Shown here in pieces: positions 7,967 to 16,292 of a stretch of DNA of 64,000 nt; the first letter of the stretch is position 1, and each line of letters opens with the position of its first letter. Made by a program: the position numbers and the translations under genes. The DNA is from an uncultured Lachnospiraceae bacterium (lineage in GTDB: Bacteria > Bacillota > Clostridia > Lachnospirales > Lachnospiraceae): NCBI GenBank assembly GCA_944376125.1, contig CALWBQ010000039.1:113952-177951 (forward strand), given 5' to 3'. The notes under the pieces were generated by a model. That model was not told the DNA's origin, did not search any database, and saw nothing but the letters and a program-made list of their open reading frames with translations.

Positions 7967-9205
7967 CTATTTACTGTTCAGTCTGCGAAAACTTTTGTCC
8001 TCCTCCACGCTCTCCAGGCCATCGTACTGGGAGGTCTGAATCGGAAGTTCTTTTTTCTTTAAAAGGCTGTTTATGAAATCACCCATCAGCCGGTAAAATA
8101 CAGCAAAAATGGGAACACCCACAATCATTCCGACAAATCCCATCAGACCTCCGAAGAGAAGGATAGAAAAGAGCACCCAAAAGCTGGAAATTCCCGTGGT
8201 GTCGCCCAGGATCTTGGGGCCAAGGATATTTCCGTCAAACTGCTGAAGCAGCAAAATAAAAATCAAGAAATACAGGCATTGGATCGGGCTGACCAGAAGG
8301 ATGAGCAGTGCACTTGGGATTGCCCCGATAAAGGGGCCAAAAAATGGAATGACATTTGTAACGCCCACGATCACGCTGACCAAAAGGATATAGGGCATCT
8401 TCATAACAGATAATCCCAAAAAGCAAAGAATTCCTATGATAATGGAATCTACAATTTTCCCGATAATGAAGCCGCCGAACACATGATGAATATACCGTGC
8501 TTCTCCCACGATCCGGTTCGCCCACTTCAGCGAAAAAATCCCATAGATAATCTTCTTTGCCAGAGAAACGAATTGATCTTTGATATTCAGAAGGTAGATC
8601 ATAACGATCACGCCGATTAAGATGTTTTTCATCCAGACCAGCAAACCGAGAACGCCGCTGGACAAACCGCCGATGAACGTCAGAATTTTATCTATATTCA
8701 GTTCCAGAACTCCCCGGGCCCACTCGTACACACGGTTTAAGGCATCCACGGCTATAGTGCTTGCCTCCGAGTTCCCGCTGAGCACCTGAGTCAGCCAAGC
8801 TGAAAGGTTGCTGATATTCTGGGGGAGGGCATTGATCGCATTTTCGGCGCTTGCCAGAAGCTCCGGTATCAGCATGGAAAAAAGCCCTGCCACCACTACA
8901 ATCAAAACAACGGTACTGACCACCGTTGCCAGAGCCTTCGCCAGAGTCCTGCCTTTCTTTTCGTTCTTGATCCAGGCACCAAAACGGGGCGCCGTCCATG
9001 CCACACACCTATTGTAGACAGGTGTCAGCAGATATGCCATCACCGCCCCATACACTACTGGAGCCATAATGTCCAGAACCATTGCAATGGCTTCCCTGAT
9101 GGTGTTTAATTTTATCAAAACAAATGCAAATGCAATACTGGCGGCAATAACGGAAAATGCAGTGAGTCCCCAACAGATATAACGGTTAAATTTTTTGCCT
9201 TTCAT
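7967..9205 (-). CDS. AI-2E family transporter (PerM/YtvI-like permease)
   Basis: A 412-residue membrane protein with about seven to eight hydrophobic segments and the AI-2E family signature LPYILLVSVIVGVTNVIPFFGPFIGAIPSALL in variant form near residues 280-310. It starts after GGAGG. Family members export diverse substrates; the AI-2 name derives from TqsA and rarely applies in Firmicutes, where sporulation (YtvI) or Na+/H+ exchange roles are known. It sits directly upstream of the SpoIID-domain gene, so an envelope or sporulation role is plausible but not shown. Confidence 0.85.
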   Translation of the reverse strand: MKGKKFNRYICWGLTAFSVIAASIAFAFVLIKLNTIREAIAMVLDIMAPVVYGAVMAYLLTPVYNRCVAWTAPRFGAWIKNEKKGRTLAKALATVVSTVVLIVVVAGLFSMLIPELLASAENAINALPQNISNLSAWLTQVLSGNSEASTIAVDALNRVYEWARGVLELNIDKILTFIGGLSSGVLGLLVWMKNILIGVIVMIYLLNIKDQFVSLAKKIIYGIFSLKWANRIVGEARYIHHVFGGFIIGKIVDSIIIGILCFLGLSVMKMPYILLVSVIVGVTNVIPFFGPFIGAIPSALLILLVSPIQCLYFLIFILLLQQFDGNILGPKILGDTTGISSFWVLFSILLFGGLMGFVGMIVGVPIFAVFYRLMGDFINSLLKKKELPIQTSQYDGLESVEEDKSFRRLNSK

Positions 9206-9265
9206 GTATCCTCCGAAGTAGTATTTGAGATGCCAAACGCTTGAATTTCCAGCATCATCTATATG

Positions 9266-9294
9266 TAGATAAAGCAGCGATTGCTCGCTGCTTT
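9266..9294 (-). terminator. Terminator of the 6S-like RNA
   Basis: AAAGCAGCGA / TCGCTGCTTT is a perfect 10-bp stem with a 4-nt loop at 9271-9294. On the minus strand it is followed by ATCTACAT. It could also work on the plus strand (TTTTCTCTT). Confidence 0.7.
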
Positions 9295-9500
9295 TCTCTT
9301 CTGCAACCCCAAAATGCCGTTTCTTACTAATTGACCCCTAGCAAAGCTAGGTGGGCAACCTCACTCAGGTTTCTGCCATCCACTCAGAGGAGGCCCGGCA
9401 TCCGCCTGAAAATATTGGAATCCCGATGTCATAGTGTAGGTTCAAATAAAGTAAGAGTGTCGAACATTCCAGGTGTTACAGGTTCACATAATTTTTACAT
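9266..9500 (-). ncRNA. ssrS: Probable 6S RNA
   Basis: On the minus strand, a strong promoter and a terminator ~220 nt downstream bracket sequence with no protein-coding frame. The transcript folds as a long rod. The closing stem CTGTAAC (9481-9475) pairs with GTTGCAG (9307-9301) and continues as CCTGGAATG with CATTTTGGG, including G-U pairs. TCTTACT then pairs with AGTAAGA, and a small hairpin CTAGC-TTT-GCTAG lies on the 3' side of an unpaired central region. A long helix with a central bubble and a 3'-side hairpin is the 6S pattern that mimics an open promoter and sequesters sigma-A RNA polymerase. I compared structure only, so another structured RNA remains possible. Confidence 0.6.
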
Positions 9501-9505
9501 ATGTT

Positions 9506-9534
9506 AGTATACAATAAAAGCACTTTAATTTCAA
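9506..9534 (-). promoter_or_regulatory. Promoter of the 6S-like RNA
   Basis: On the minus strand TTGAAA (9534-9529), a 17-bp spacer and TATACT (9511-9506). The expected start is near 9499, just outside the closing stem. Confidence 0.75.
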
Positions 9535-9635
9535 GAGACTTTTTTTGCCAGACAAGCTGATTTTTTTATGGTATAATGGGTAATGCAAAATGAACTGTTC
9601 AGGCGCACAACAATTTTTATCCAGGAGGTTTCACG

Positions 9636-10025
9636 ATGACATTTGAAGAAGCAAAAGTCTTTTTTGAAAAAGACCTGTTTGCCACCCAGGCAGCAGGCAT
9701 TGTGCTGGAGGAGCTGGACGAAAACCACTGTCTCTGCACCATGAAGATTACCCCTAATCACCTTAACGCTGTCGGCTCCGTCATGGGGGGAGCACTGTTT
9801 ACCCTGGCAGATTTCGGCTTTGCAGCCGCCTCTAATTTCATCCATCCAGGAACCGTAACCCTCTCAAGCCAGATTGAGTATCTGTCTGCCGCCAAGGGAA
9901 GCCTCCTCACCGCCGTCACCCGTCCCGTCAAAGAAGGACGCCACGCCTGCTTTTATGAGACAGTCATCACGGATGAGCTGGGCACTAAGGTAGCCGTCAT
10001 CAACGCCACCGGGTACCGGAAATAA
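9636..10025 (+). CDS. PaaI-family hotdog-fold thioesterase
   Basis: 129 residues, the usual length of a single hotdog domain. The N-terminal half has HLNAVGSVMGGALFTLADFGFAAAS (residues ~46-70), the PaaI/YdiI-type active-site helix with HxxN and GG-x-L-x-x-x-A-D; then VTLSSQIEYLSAAKGSLLTA follows. These enzymes hydrolyse acyl- or aryl-CoA thioesters. The gene has its own AGGAGG site and a TATAAT upstream at 9572-9577. It is convergent with the paaK-ior operon, so an aryl-CoA substrate such as phenylacetyl-CoA is possible; that link is inference. Confidence 0.85.
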   Translation: MTFEEAKVFFEKDLFATQAAGIVLEELDENHCLCTMKITPNHLNAVGSVMGGALFTLADFGFAAASNFIHPGTVTLSSQIEYLSAAKGSLLTAVTRPVKEGRHACFYETVITDELGTKVAVINATGYRK

Positions 10026-10047
10026 TCCCCCTGCCAGGCCTTCCCAA

Positions 10048-10479
10048 TCAGGTGAGAGTGTCCAGCCTGTAGATCTCCTCGCCGGCCAGCTCGATTCCTG
10101 CGGCCTTCATAGCTGAGGCCGCTTTTTCTGGCTCAGAAACCTTCAGCACAAGGGATGCCGCCGGTGTATTGACAATATACAGATACTCCACATTGACACC
10201 GCCTTTATTCAAGATGTCCAGAAGGCGTTCCAGCTCTCCCACTTTTCTCTCCAGCTTTACAGCCAGAACTTCGGTCATAAGAGCGGAAAAGCCTTTGGTC
10301 TTCAGGATTCCAAGCGCTTTTTCCGGGTTTGACACCACAGTCCTCAAAAGTCCATACTCACTGGTATCTGCCACACAGAGGGAGAGGATATTGATCCCCT
10401 CCTCCGATAATGCCCTGGAGACCTCCAGCATCCTTCCAGGACGGTTCTCCAGAAAAATTGACAACTGTTTTATGTACAT
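10048..10479 (-). CDS. Tandem ACT-domain regulatory protein
   Basis: 143 residues made of two ACT domains (~1-70 and ~71-143). Each has the N-terminal ligand loop pattern: LSIFLENRPGRMLEVSRALSEEGINI in the first and GELERLLDILNKGGVNVEYLY in the second. ACT pairs bind amino acids and control enzymes allosterically. It is the last gene of paaK-iorA-iorB, 11 bp after iorB. This gene order recurs in anaerobes and suggests sensing of aromatic amino acids or their keto acids. It has no enzyme domain. Confidence 0.85.
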   Translation of the reverse strand: MYIKQLSIFLENRPGRMLEVSRALSEEGINILSLCVADTSEYGLLRTVVSNPEKALGILKTKGFSALMTEVLAVKLERKVGELERLLDILNKGGVNVEYLYIVNTPAASLVLKVSEPEKAASAMKAAGIELAGEEIYRLDTLT

Positions 10480-10490
10480 AGGGTTTCCTC

Positions 10491-11057
10491 CTAGTGCTCA
10501 TATCCCAGCAGAAATGCCTTTTTATTCAGTTCCACCGTCTTAGGTGGTACTGTTTTCTCAATCACATCCAGCCACAGTTCCTTCGGAAAATCCATGTGTT
10601 TTGCAGCTACGCCCAGAACAATCACATTGAATGTCCTGCTGTTTCCCAGCTCTGCCGCTTTTTTCCCCGCCTCCACAGAATATACCGTGTGGCTGGCTCT
10701 CAGGGTATCCAAAATCCCCTCCGGGTATTTGGCCGCCCCGGTTACAACAGTGATGGGATCGATTCTCTCATCGTTGACCACAATCACGCCGTCAGGTTTC
10801 AAAAACTGGATGTAGCGCAGCGCTTCCAGACGTTCAAAGGCGATCAGCACATCCGCCTGCCCTTCCTCAACGATCGGTTCTGCCACCTGGTCACCGTAAC
10901 GGACAAAGGTGACGACGCTCCCGCCTCTCTGGGCCATCCCGTGAACCTCAGAAAGTTTCACATCATATCCGCCTTCTGTGGCAATTCCTCCTAAAATGCG
11001 GCTGGTCAGCAGCGTTCCCTGGCCGCCTACCCCTACGATCATAATATTCTTTGTCAT
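10491..11057 (-). CDS. iorB: Indolepyruvate ferredoxin oxidoreductase, beta subunit
   Basis: 188 residues of the pyruvate ferredoxin/flavodoxin oxidoreductase gamma-type fold. The start is MIVGVGGQGTLLTSRILG, the glycine-rich signature; MAQRGGSVVTFVRYG follows near residue 42. It is the small partner of IorA; together they oxidise aryl pyruvates (indolepyruvate, phenylpyruvate, 4-hydroxyphenylpyruvate) with CoA to aryl-acetyl-CoA, CO2 and reduced ferredoxin. The ATG overlaps the iorA stop by 4 bp. Confidence 0.93.
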   Translation of the reverse strand: MTKNIMIVGVGGQGTLLTSRILGGIATEGGYDVKLSEVHGMAQRGGSVVTFVRYGDQVAEPIVEEGQADVLIAFERLEALRYIQFLKPDGVIVVNDERIDPITVVTGAAKYPEGILDTLRASHTVYSVEAGKKAAELGNSRTFNVIVLGVAAKHMDFPKELWLDVIEKTVPPKTVELNKKAFLLGYEH

Positions 11058-12796
11058 TCCGCTTCTACCTCCTCAATCGCACCAAACTTGCACAGCTTCA
11101 TGCACAGGCCGCAGCCATTGCACATAGTGGCATTGATCTTAATGGTGCCGTCCTCGTTCCTGGTAAGAGCCGGGCATCCCGGTTTCAGGCAGGCTCCGCA
11201 CTTTTTGCACTTGTCGCTTAATTCCCGGCATTTTGTCTTAAAGGTTACCCCTTTTAACAGAACGCAGGGAGATTTGGTAATAATGACAGACACTTCGTCT
11301 CTGGCCGTCTCTCTCTTTACCACCTCTGCCAGCTCGTCAATGTCAAAGGCATTGACTTCATATACGTGCTCGATTCCCATAGCCTTGCACAGGTTATAAA
11401 TGCTGATTGCCTTGACGGTCTCCCCTTTCAGAGTTTTCCCTGTAGCGGCATGATCCTGGTGGCCGGTCATGGCGGTGGTGGAATTGTCCAGAATGATGAC
11501 GGTTCCCGACGACTGATTGTAAACCATGTTCATCAGAGAATTGACGCCTGTATGTAAGAAGGTAGAGTCTCCAATAATCGCTACCCAGTTTTTAATATAA
11601 TCTCTGCCCTTTGCCTTTTCCATCCCATGGAGAGAGGAAATGCTGGCTCCCATACAGATGGTGGTATCAATGACATTCAGCGGCGCCACTGCTCCCAGCG
11701 TATAGCAGCCGATATCACCGGCCCCATGGATCTTTAAGCGGTTCAGAACAGAGAACACGCTCCTGTGAGGACATCCCGGACACAGGATAGGCGGTCTGGC
11801 CGGAACCTGCGCAGGTGCAGCAGCCTCGATGGTCTCCCCCAGCACCCTGGTACGAATCATGTTAGCGCTGTACTCGCCCTGGAGGGTAAAGAGCTCTTTT
11901 CCGATCACTTCGATTCCCCATGAGCGGATCTGCTCCTCAAAAACCGGTTCCAGTTCCTCAAATACGTACAGTTTCTTTACCTTAGAGGCAAATTCCTCGA
12001 TCAGCTTTCTCGGCAGCGGATGAACCATTCCCAGCTTCAGGACAGAAGCCTGGGGCATTGCCTCTTTCACATACTGGTATGGGATGCCGCTGGTAATAAA
12101 GCCCACCGACAAATCAGCGTACTCTGCCCGGTTGATCTCCATACTGGAGGCATCCTCCGCCAGCCGCTTCATTCTCTCTTCCACCACAACATGGCGGCCC
12201 TTTGCATTGCCCGGCATCATCACGTATTTGGCAGGATTTCTTTTATATTCTTTATCTTCTGGAACAATCCGATCCTCCAGCTCCACGATGCCCTGGGAGT
12301 GGGACAGTCTGGTAGTGCTCCTGACGATGACCGGTGTGTCGTATTTTTCGCTGATCTCATAGGCCAGCTTTACAAAATCCTTGGCTTCCTGGCTGTCTGA
12401 CGGTTCCAGCACGGGGACATTGGCCGCTCTGGCAATCATCCTGGTATCCTGCTCGTTCTGAGAACTGTACATACCGGGATCATCCGCTACGATCAGAACC
12501 ATGCCGCCGCCCACGCCAGTATATGCTGCAGTGTAGAGCGGATCAGCAGCCACATTCAGCCCAACATGCTTCATACATGCCAGAGAACGGACTCCGCTGA
12601 TGGAAGCCCCGGCAGCAACTTCCGTCGCCACTTTTTCATTGGGGGACCACTCTGCATAGACCTCGTCATACTTTGCCAGATTTTCACTGATCTCCGTGCT
12701 GGGAGTTCCCGGGTAAGCTGCAGAGACCTTTACCCCTGCTTCCCAGGCGCCTCTCGCGAAGGCTTCATTCCCTAACATGATTTTCTTTTCACTCAC
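11054..12796 (-). CDS. iorA: Indolepyruvate ferredoxin oxidoreductase, alpha subunit
   Basis: 580 residues. The N-terminal pyrimidine-binding region begins GNEAFARGAWEAGVKVSAAYPGTPSTE. The TPP-binding region is near residues 345-450 (CPGCPHRSVF, GDIGCYTLG, GDSTFLHTGVNSL). Two 4Fe-4S motifs close the protein (CKKCGACLKPGCP and CNGCGLCMKLCKFGAIE, residues ~535-575). Start is GTG with AGGAGG 8 nt upstream. It catalyses the last oxidative step in fermentation of aromatic amino acids after transamination. It sits between paaK and iorB; the electrons would go to ferredoxin. Confidence 0.95.
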   Translation of the reverse strand: MSEKKIMLGNEAFARGAWEAGVKVSAAYPGTPSTEISENLAKYDEVYAEWSPNEKVATEVAAGASISGVRSLACMKHVGLNVAADPLYTAAYTGVGGGMVLIVADDPGMYSSQNEQDTRMIARAANVPVLEPSDSQEAKDFVKLAYEISEKYDTPVIVRSTTRLSHSQGIVELEDRIVPEDKEYKRNPAKYVMMPGNAKGRHVVVEERMKRLAEDASSMEINRAEYADLSVGFITSGIPYQYVKEAMPQASVLKLGMVHPLPRKLIEEFASKVKKLYVFEELEPVFEEQIRSWGIEVIGKELFTLQGEYSANMIRTRVLGETIEAAAPAQVPARPPILCPGCPHRSVFSVLNRLKIHGAGDIGCYTLGAVAPLNVIDTTICMGASISSLHGMEKAKGRDYIKNWVAIIGDSTFLHTGVNSLMNMVYNQSSGTVIILDNSTTAMTGHQDHAATGKTLKGETVKAISIYNLCKAMGIEHVYEVNAFDIDELAEVVKRETARDEVSVIITKSPCVLLKGVTFKTKCRELSDKCKKCGACLKPGCPALTRNEDGTIKINATMCNGCGLCMKLCKFGAIEEVEAE

Positions 12797-12813
12797 CTTA
12801 TATTCCTCCTTTG

Positions 12814-14154
12814 CTAACTGGGCCGGCTCTCGCCGCTGCCGCCGGAATTATGTTCTTTTCTCAGGTCAATGACCCGCTTCGCCTTTCCCTCAAAGCGCTG
12901 CAGGGTGTTGGGTGACACCAGTTTTACCTCGGCGTCCAGCCCCAGAACCGTGTGGAGCTTGGAGCGGATCTCTTTTTCCAGGTTTTCCAACGCCTGGTAA
13001 GAATCCATCAGCATATCCGCAGCGACTTCCACCCTGACCTCCAGGGTATCGCTGTGGCCCTTTCTTCCCACCACGATCTCGTAGTGCGGGGCGCAGGCAC
13101 TGATGTTTAAAAGTACCTCTTCGATCTGGCTGGGGAAGACATTAACGCCCCGGATCTTCAGCATATCATCGCTGCGGCCTGTCAGGTTTTCCATCCTGGC
13201 CGTTGTCCTTCCACATGGGCAGGGTTCATACATCAGCCTGGTCAGATCCCTGGTGCGATACCGGATCAAGGGCAGAGCCTCTTTCGTCAGACAAGTCACC
13301 ACCAGCTCTCCCCGCTCTCCCGGCGGGAGAACTTCCCCGGTGTCCGGGTCAATGATTTCCGCCAGAAAATGATCCTCATTGATATGCATCCCGTTCAGCT
13401 CCAGACATTCTCCAGAGACGCCTGGGCCGATCAGCTCACTCATACCATAATTTTGAGTCAGATTGATATCACTCCCCCAGACTTTATACATCTCCTGGCG
13501 CATGGCTTCTGTCATCAGCTCGCTCCCCACAAGGGCGGTCCGGATCGTCAGATCCCTCTTTGGATCAATCCCCATCTCCAGAGCCACCTCCGCGATCCGC
13601 AAAGCGTAGGACGGAGTGGCCACCAGCAGGGTACTGCCAAAATCCTTCATATAGAGAATCTGCTTCTGTGTATTGCCGGAGGATGAGGGGATAATGGCCG
13701 CCCCAACTTTCTCCAGTCCCTTGTGGAGTCCCAGCGCACCGGTAAACATCCCGTAGCCGAAGCAGATCTGGGCCACATCGTCCTCTGTCGCTCCGCCCTG
13801 GCAGGCGATTCTTGCCACGCACTCTGACCACGTGTCCAGATCCTTTCTGGTGTACCCTACAACCGTCGGCTTTCCTGTCGTCCCGCTGGAGGCGTGGATA
13901 CGGATCAGCTCTTTTTTCGGTACAGCAAACAGCCCGAAAGGATAGTTGTCTCTCATATCCTGTTTCGTCGTAAACGGCAGTTTTTCTACATCTTTTAACG
14001 TCCGGATATCTCCAGGCTTCACGTGTGCTTCATCCATCTTTGCCCGGTAAGCCGGAACTTTCTCATAGACCCTGGCCACTACCTCCTTCAGCCTTTCAAG
14101 CTGAAGGGCCTCGATCTCTCCTCTGGACCAGGTCTCCTCCTTTGCCCATATCAT
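12814..14154 (-). CDS. paaK: Phenylacetate-CoA ligase
   Basis: 446 residues of the PaaK branch of the AMP-forming adenylate superfamily. Visible motifs are IRIHASSGTTGKPTVVGYT (P-loop, ~residues 84-102), NYGMSELIGPGVSGEC (~235), RYRTRDLTRL (~300) and a C-terminal AMP-binding domain with KRVIDLR. It converts aryl acetates to aryl-acetyl-CoA with ATP; run with the ior enzymes it could also make ATP from aryl-acetyl-CoA. First gene of the paaK-iorA-iorB-ACT operon, with an 18-bp gap to iorA. Upstream on its strand TATACT (14196-14191) could be the -10. Confidence 0.92.
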   Translation of the reverse strand: MIWAKEETWSRGEIEALQLERLKEVVARVYEKVPAYRAKMDEAHVKPGDIRTLKDVEKLPFTTKQDMRDNYPFGLFAVPKKELIRIHASSGTTGKPTVVGYTRKDLDTWSECVARIACQGGATEDDVAQICFGYGMFTGALGLHKGLEKVGAAIIPSSSGNTQKQILYMKDFGSTLLVATPSYALRIAEVALEMGIDPKRDLTIRTALVGSELMTEAMRQEMYKVWGSDINLTQNYGMSELIGPGVSGECLELNGMHINEDHFLAEIIDPDTGEVLPPGERGELVVTCLTKEALPLIRYRTRDLTRLMYEPCPCGRTTARMENLTGRSDDMLKIRGVNVFPSQIEEVLLNISACAPHYEIVVGRKGHSDTLEVRVEVAADMLMDSYQALENLEKEIRSKLHTVLGLDAEVKLVSPNTLQRFEGKAKRVIDLRKEHNSGGSGESRPS

Positions 14155-14281
14155 CGCAGTTCTTCTCCTTTAATCTGACGCTATTTTTTTAGTATATCAC
14201 ATCAACGCGTTAAATGCTAGCTAAAAAACTTTATTTAGGCAGGATCCTATTTTCGTCTTCCCATTCTATCTTTCTTTAAAG

Positions 14282-14329
14282 TAAGTACCAAACTTTATTG
14301 TAAGTATCGCACTTTAATGTGCGTACTTG
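14282..14329. repeat. Two 19-bp tandem repeats plus inverted half-site, possible operator
   Basis: Units 14282-14300 and 14301-14319 agree at 15 of 19 positions (TAAGTA-C--ACTTTA-TG pattern). The second unit and the next bases form a dyad: AAGTA(T)CGCAC with GTGCGTACTT around TTTAAT. T-rich sequence follows, so it can also be read as a plus-strand terminator, but no plus-strand gene lies upstream. It is 160 bp before the NTF2-like/flavodoxin operon. The rest of 14155-14490 shows nothing clear. Confidence 0.4.
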
Positions 14330-14491
14330 TTTTTATTTTCATTCTTGCTAGTATTTTAATATGAGCAGCAGGTCAGCACAATTCTCCGCGCTGTATGGGG
14401 CGGCTATGAAGTCGGCAGCAGCATTTAATCCATATATAAAAGCGGAACGCTTTATATTAATCATCATGCTATTTTTAAGGAGGAAATCACC

Positions 14492-14878
14492 ATGAGATCT
14501 GAAATCAAAGAATACCAGGCCGTAGAAGAAGCAGCAATGAAATTTGTCAAGAGCGTGGCCGAGGGCAACAGCAAATACGCGAAGGAACTGTTTACTGACG
14601 AAGCAGTTCTGTTCGGCTATCTTGACGGCAAACTGGAACATGGCTCCATCGAGCAATTTTACCACAACGTGGACACCGTATCCGGCGGCGACCATTTCAA
14701 GGCCCGCGCAGATGTGCTGCTGGTAGAGGAATCCCTGGCTGTGGTACGTGTTCTTGAAGAAGGCTGGGGCAACCGTATCGACTTTACCGATGTACTGCTC
14801 CTGTTGAAGATGAACGGCGAGTGGAAGTGCGTTGCCAAAGCCTATAACCAGAACTCCAATACCATTCAAAAGCAGTAA
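14492..14878 (+). CDS. NTF2-like (SnoaL/DUF4440-type) small protein
   Basis: 128 residues with the cone-shaped NTF2-like pattern: an N-terminal helix pair (QAVEEAAMKFVKSVAEGNSKYAKELFTDEAVLFGY), central strands (SLAVVRVLEEGW) and a last strand pair (NGEWKCVAKAY). This fold makes small-molecule pockets in isomerases, hydrolases and putative lumazine-binding proteins. A strong AAGGAGG site precedes the ATG. It is 26 bp upstream of a flavodoxin-family reductase, suggesting one operon. Substrate unknown. Confidence 0.8.
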   Translation: MRSEIKEYQAVEEAAMKFVKSVAEGNSKYAKELFTDEAVLFGYLDGKLEHGSIEQFYHNVDTVSGGDHFKARADVLLVEESLAVVRVLEEGWGNRIDFTDVLLLLKMNGEWKCVAKAYNQNSNTIQKQ

Positions 14879-14904
14879 TATTTATAAAACAGGAGGAACT
14901 ACTT

Positions 14905-15450
14905 ATGGGAAAGAAAATTGTCGTAATCACAGGCAGCCCCCGCAAAAACGGAAATAGTTTTGCGATGACCGATGCTTTTATCAAAGCTGCAGAATCCAAA
15001 GGGCATAAAGTCACCCGCTTTGATGCCGCAATGATGAAGATTGGCGGCTGCCATGCATGCGAAACCTGCTATAAGACGGGAAAGGCTTGTTCTTTTGATG
15101 ATGATTTTAATACCATCGCCCCGGTTATTCTGGAGTCTGATGTCATTGTCTTCACTATGCCGGTTTACTGGTACTCGATTCCTTCACAGATTAAGGGAGT
15201 GATCGACCGCATCTATTCTCTGGTTGTGGGCGGCAAGGATATTGCCGGAAAAGAATGTGCTCTGATCGCCTGCTGTGAGGAAGAAGATATGACCGTACTG
15301 GACGGAGTTCGCATACCCATCGAGCGCACAGCGGCCCTGAACAAATGGAAAATGGCGGGGGAAGTGCTGATTCCCGGTGTTTTGAATACAGGTGATATTG
15401 ACAGCACGGATGGCTGCCAGCAGGCCGCTGCGCTGGCAGATAAAATCTGA
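14905..15450 (+). CDS. Flavodoxin-family NAD(P)H-dependent oxidoreductase
   Basis: 181 residues starting with an FMN-phosphate loop (ITGSPRKNGNSFAMTDAF, residues ~8-25). The family motif MPVYWYSIPSQIKGVIDR follows near residue 83, and two Cys motifs (GCHACETCYKTG) near residue 50. This is the iron-sulfur flavoprotein/NADPH-FMN-reductase-like group common in Clostridia. CxxC here lacks the full 4Fe-4S spacing of Isf. Likely reduces quinones, nitro compounds or metals. Downstream of the NTF2-like gene in a short operon that ends in the palindromic element at 15498-15562. Confidence 0.87.
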   Translation: MGKKIVVITGSPRKNGNSFAMTDAFIKAAESKGHKVTRFDAAMMKIGGCHACETCYKTGKACSFDDDFNTIAPVILESDVIVFTMPVYWYSIPSQIKGVIDRIYSLVVGGKDIAGKECALIACCEEEDMTVLDGVRIPIERTAALNKWKMAGEVLIPGVLNTGDIDSTDGCQQAAALADKI

Positions 15451-15497
15451 ACGGCCGGCGAACCATTATAAGGTTTTGGGACAGAATGGACGGGGAT

Positions 15498-15562
15498 GTT
15501 ATAGCCGAAAATCCGGCGTCCTCTCTATTTTCAGAGCAGGACGCCGGATTTTTGCCGTACTT
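15498..15562. repeat. 65-nt palindromic repeat, copy 1 (hairpin terminator-like)
   Basis: AATCCGGCGTCCT pairs with AGGACGCCGGATT (13 bp) and T residues follow. The same 65-nt sequence recurs inverted at 48903-48967 with only 6 differences, including the loop CTCTATTTTCAGAG and flanks GTTATAG and GCCGTACTT. It lies between convergent genes and probably ends transcripts from the flavodoxin gene. Confidence 0.8.
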
Positions 15563-15683
15563 AAATTATTCCACATCCGGGCTCAGAGGGTATACCGTTT
15601 TTTCAGGGGTTCCGCTTCCCCATCTGCAATAAATAAACAGTGTTTTCCCATGCCTGATGCTCTCTGCAATAGCAGCCAGACGC

Positions 15684-16292
15684 TCATTCGGTTTTCACTT
15701 TTTCATCCGCCTTGTCCTTCTCAATGCTGTCCTCTTCCGTGATCTCTCTCACCACCCGGCATGGATTTCCCACTGCGACCACATGGGCGGGGATATCTTT
15801 TGTGACAACACTCTTAGCACCTATGACGGCATTGTCCCCGATCGTTACACCTGGCAGGATCGTTACATCCGCCCCGATCCACACATGATCTCCGACCACA
15901 ATCGGCTTCGCTTTCTCAAATCCCCGGTTTCTCTCTTCCGCAAGCAGGGGATGGGCTGCTGTGTACATCCCGCAGTTGGGGCCGATAAAGCAGTAGGAAC
16001 CGATTTTGATAGGCGCTCCGTCCATGAGATACGCATTGTGGTTGATAAACGTATTGTCGCCGATAAAGCAATTATATCCGTAGTCTGTATAAAAGGGAGA
16101 GAGAATCACTGTGTCTTTTCCTCTGTTGGGCAGAAGGCTCTCCATAATCTCTTCTCTCTTCTCCGGCATCTTGGGAGATGTTCCGTTGAGACGGAAGCAC
16201 AATTCTTCTGCCTCCTCCCGCAGCTTTAATAATTCCGCATCATTATTTGCGTCGTACCACAATCCTTTTTCTAATTTTTCGCGTTCTGTCAT
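15684..16292 (-). CDS. Sugar O-acetyltransferase (maltose/galactoside acetyltransferase family)
   Basis: 202 residues. The N-terminal Mac domain (EREKLEKGLWYDANNDAELLKLR) precedes a left-handed beta-helix of hexapeptide repeats with the family block DHVWIGADVTILPGVTIGDNAVIGAKSVVTKDIPAHVVAVGNPCRVVR. It transfers acetyl from acetyl-CoA to a sugar hydroxyl. The C-terminus has an extra charged tail (EEDSIEKDKADEKVKTE). The ATG overlaps the stop of the ROK gene by 4 bp, so it is probably regulated with it. Confidence 0.9.
   Translation of the reverse strand: MTEREKLEKGLWYDANNDAELLKLREEAEELCFRLNGTSPKMPEKREEIMESLLPNRGKDTVILSPFYTDYGYNCFIGDNTFINHNAYLMDGAPIKIGSYCFIGPNCGMYTAAHPLLAEERNRGFEKAKPIVVGDHVWIGADVTILPGVTIGDNAVIGAKSVVTKDIPAHVVAVGNPCRVVREITEEDSIEKDKADEKVKTE

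Noticed and set aside
9266..9500. SRP RNA, tmRNA, RNase P RNA or cobalamin riboswitch for the 6S-like RNA
   Set aside because: None of the conserved cores of these RNAs is present, and the long closing stem with central open region fits 6S better.
10494..10994. 166-codon open frame on the plus strand
   Set aside because: Antisense to iorB, which has clear family motifs.
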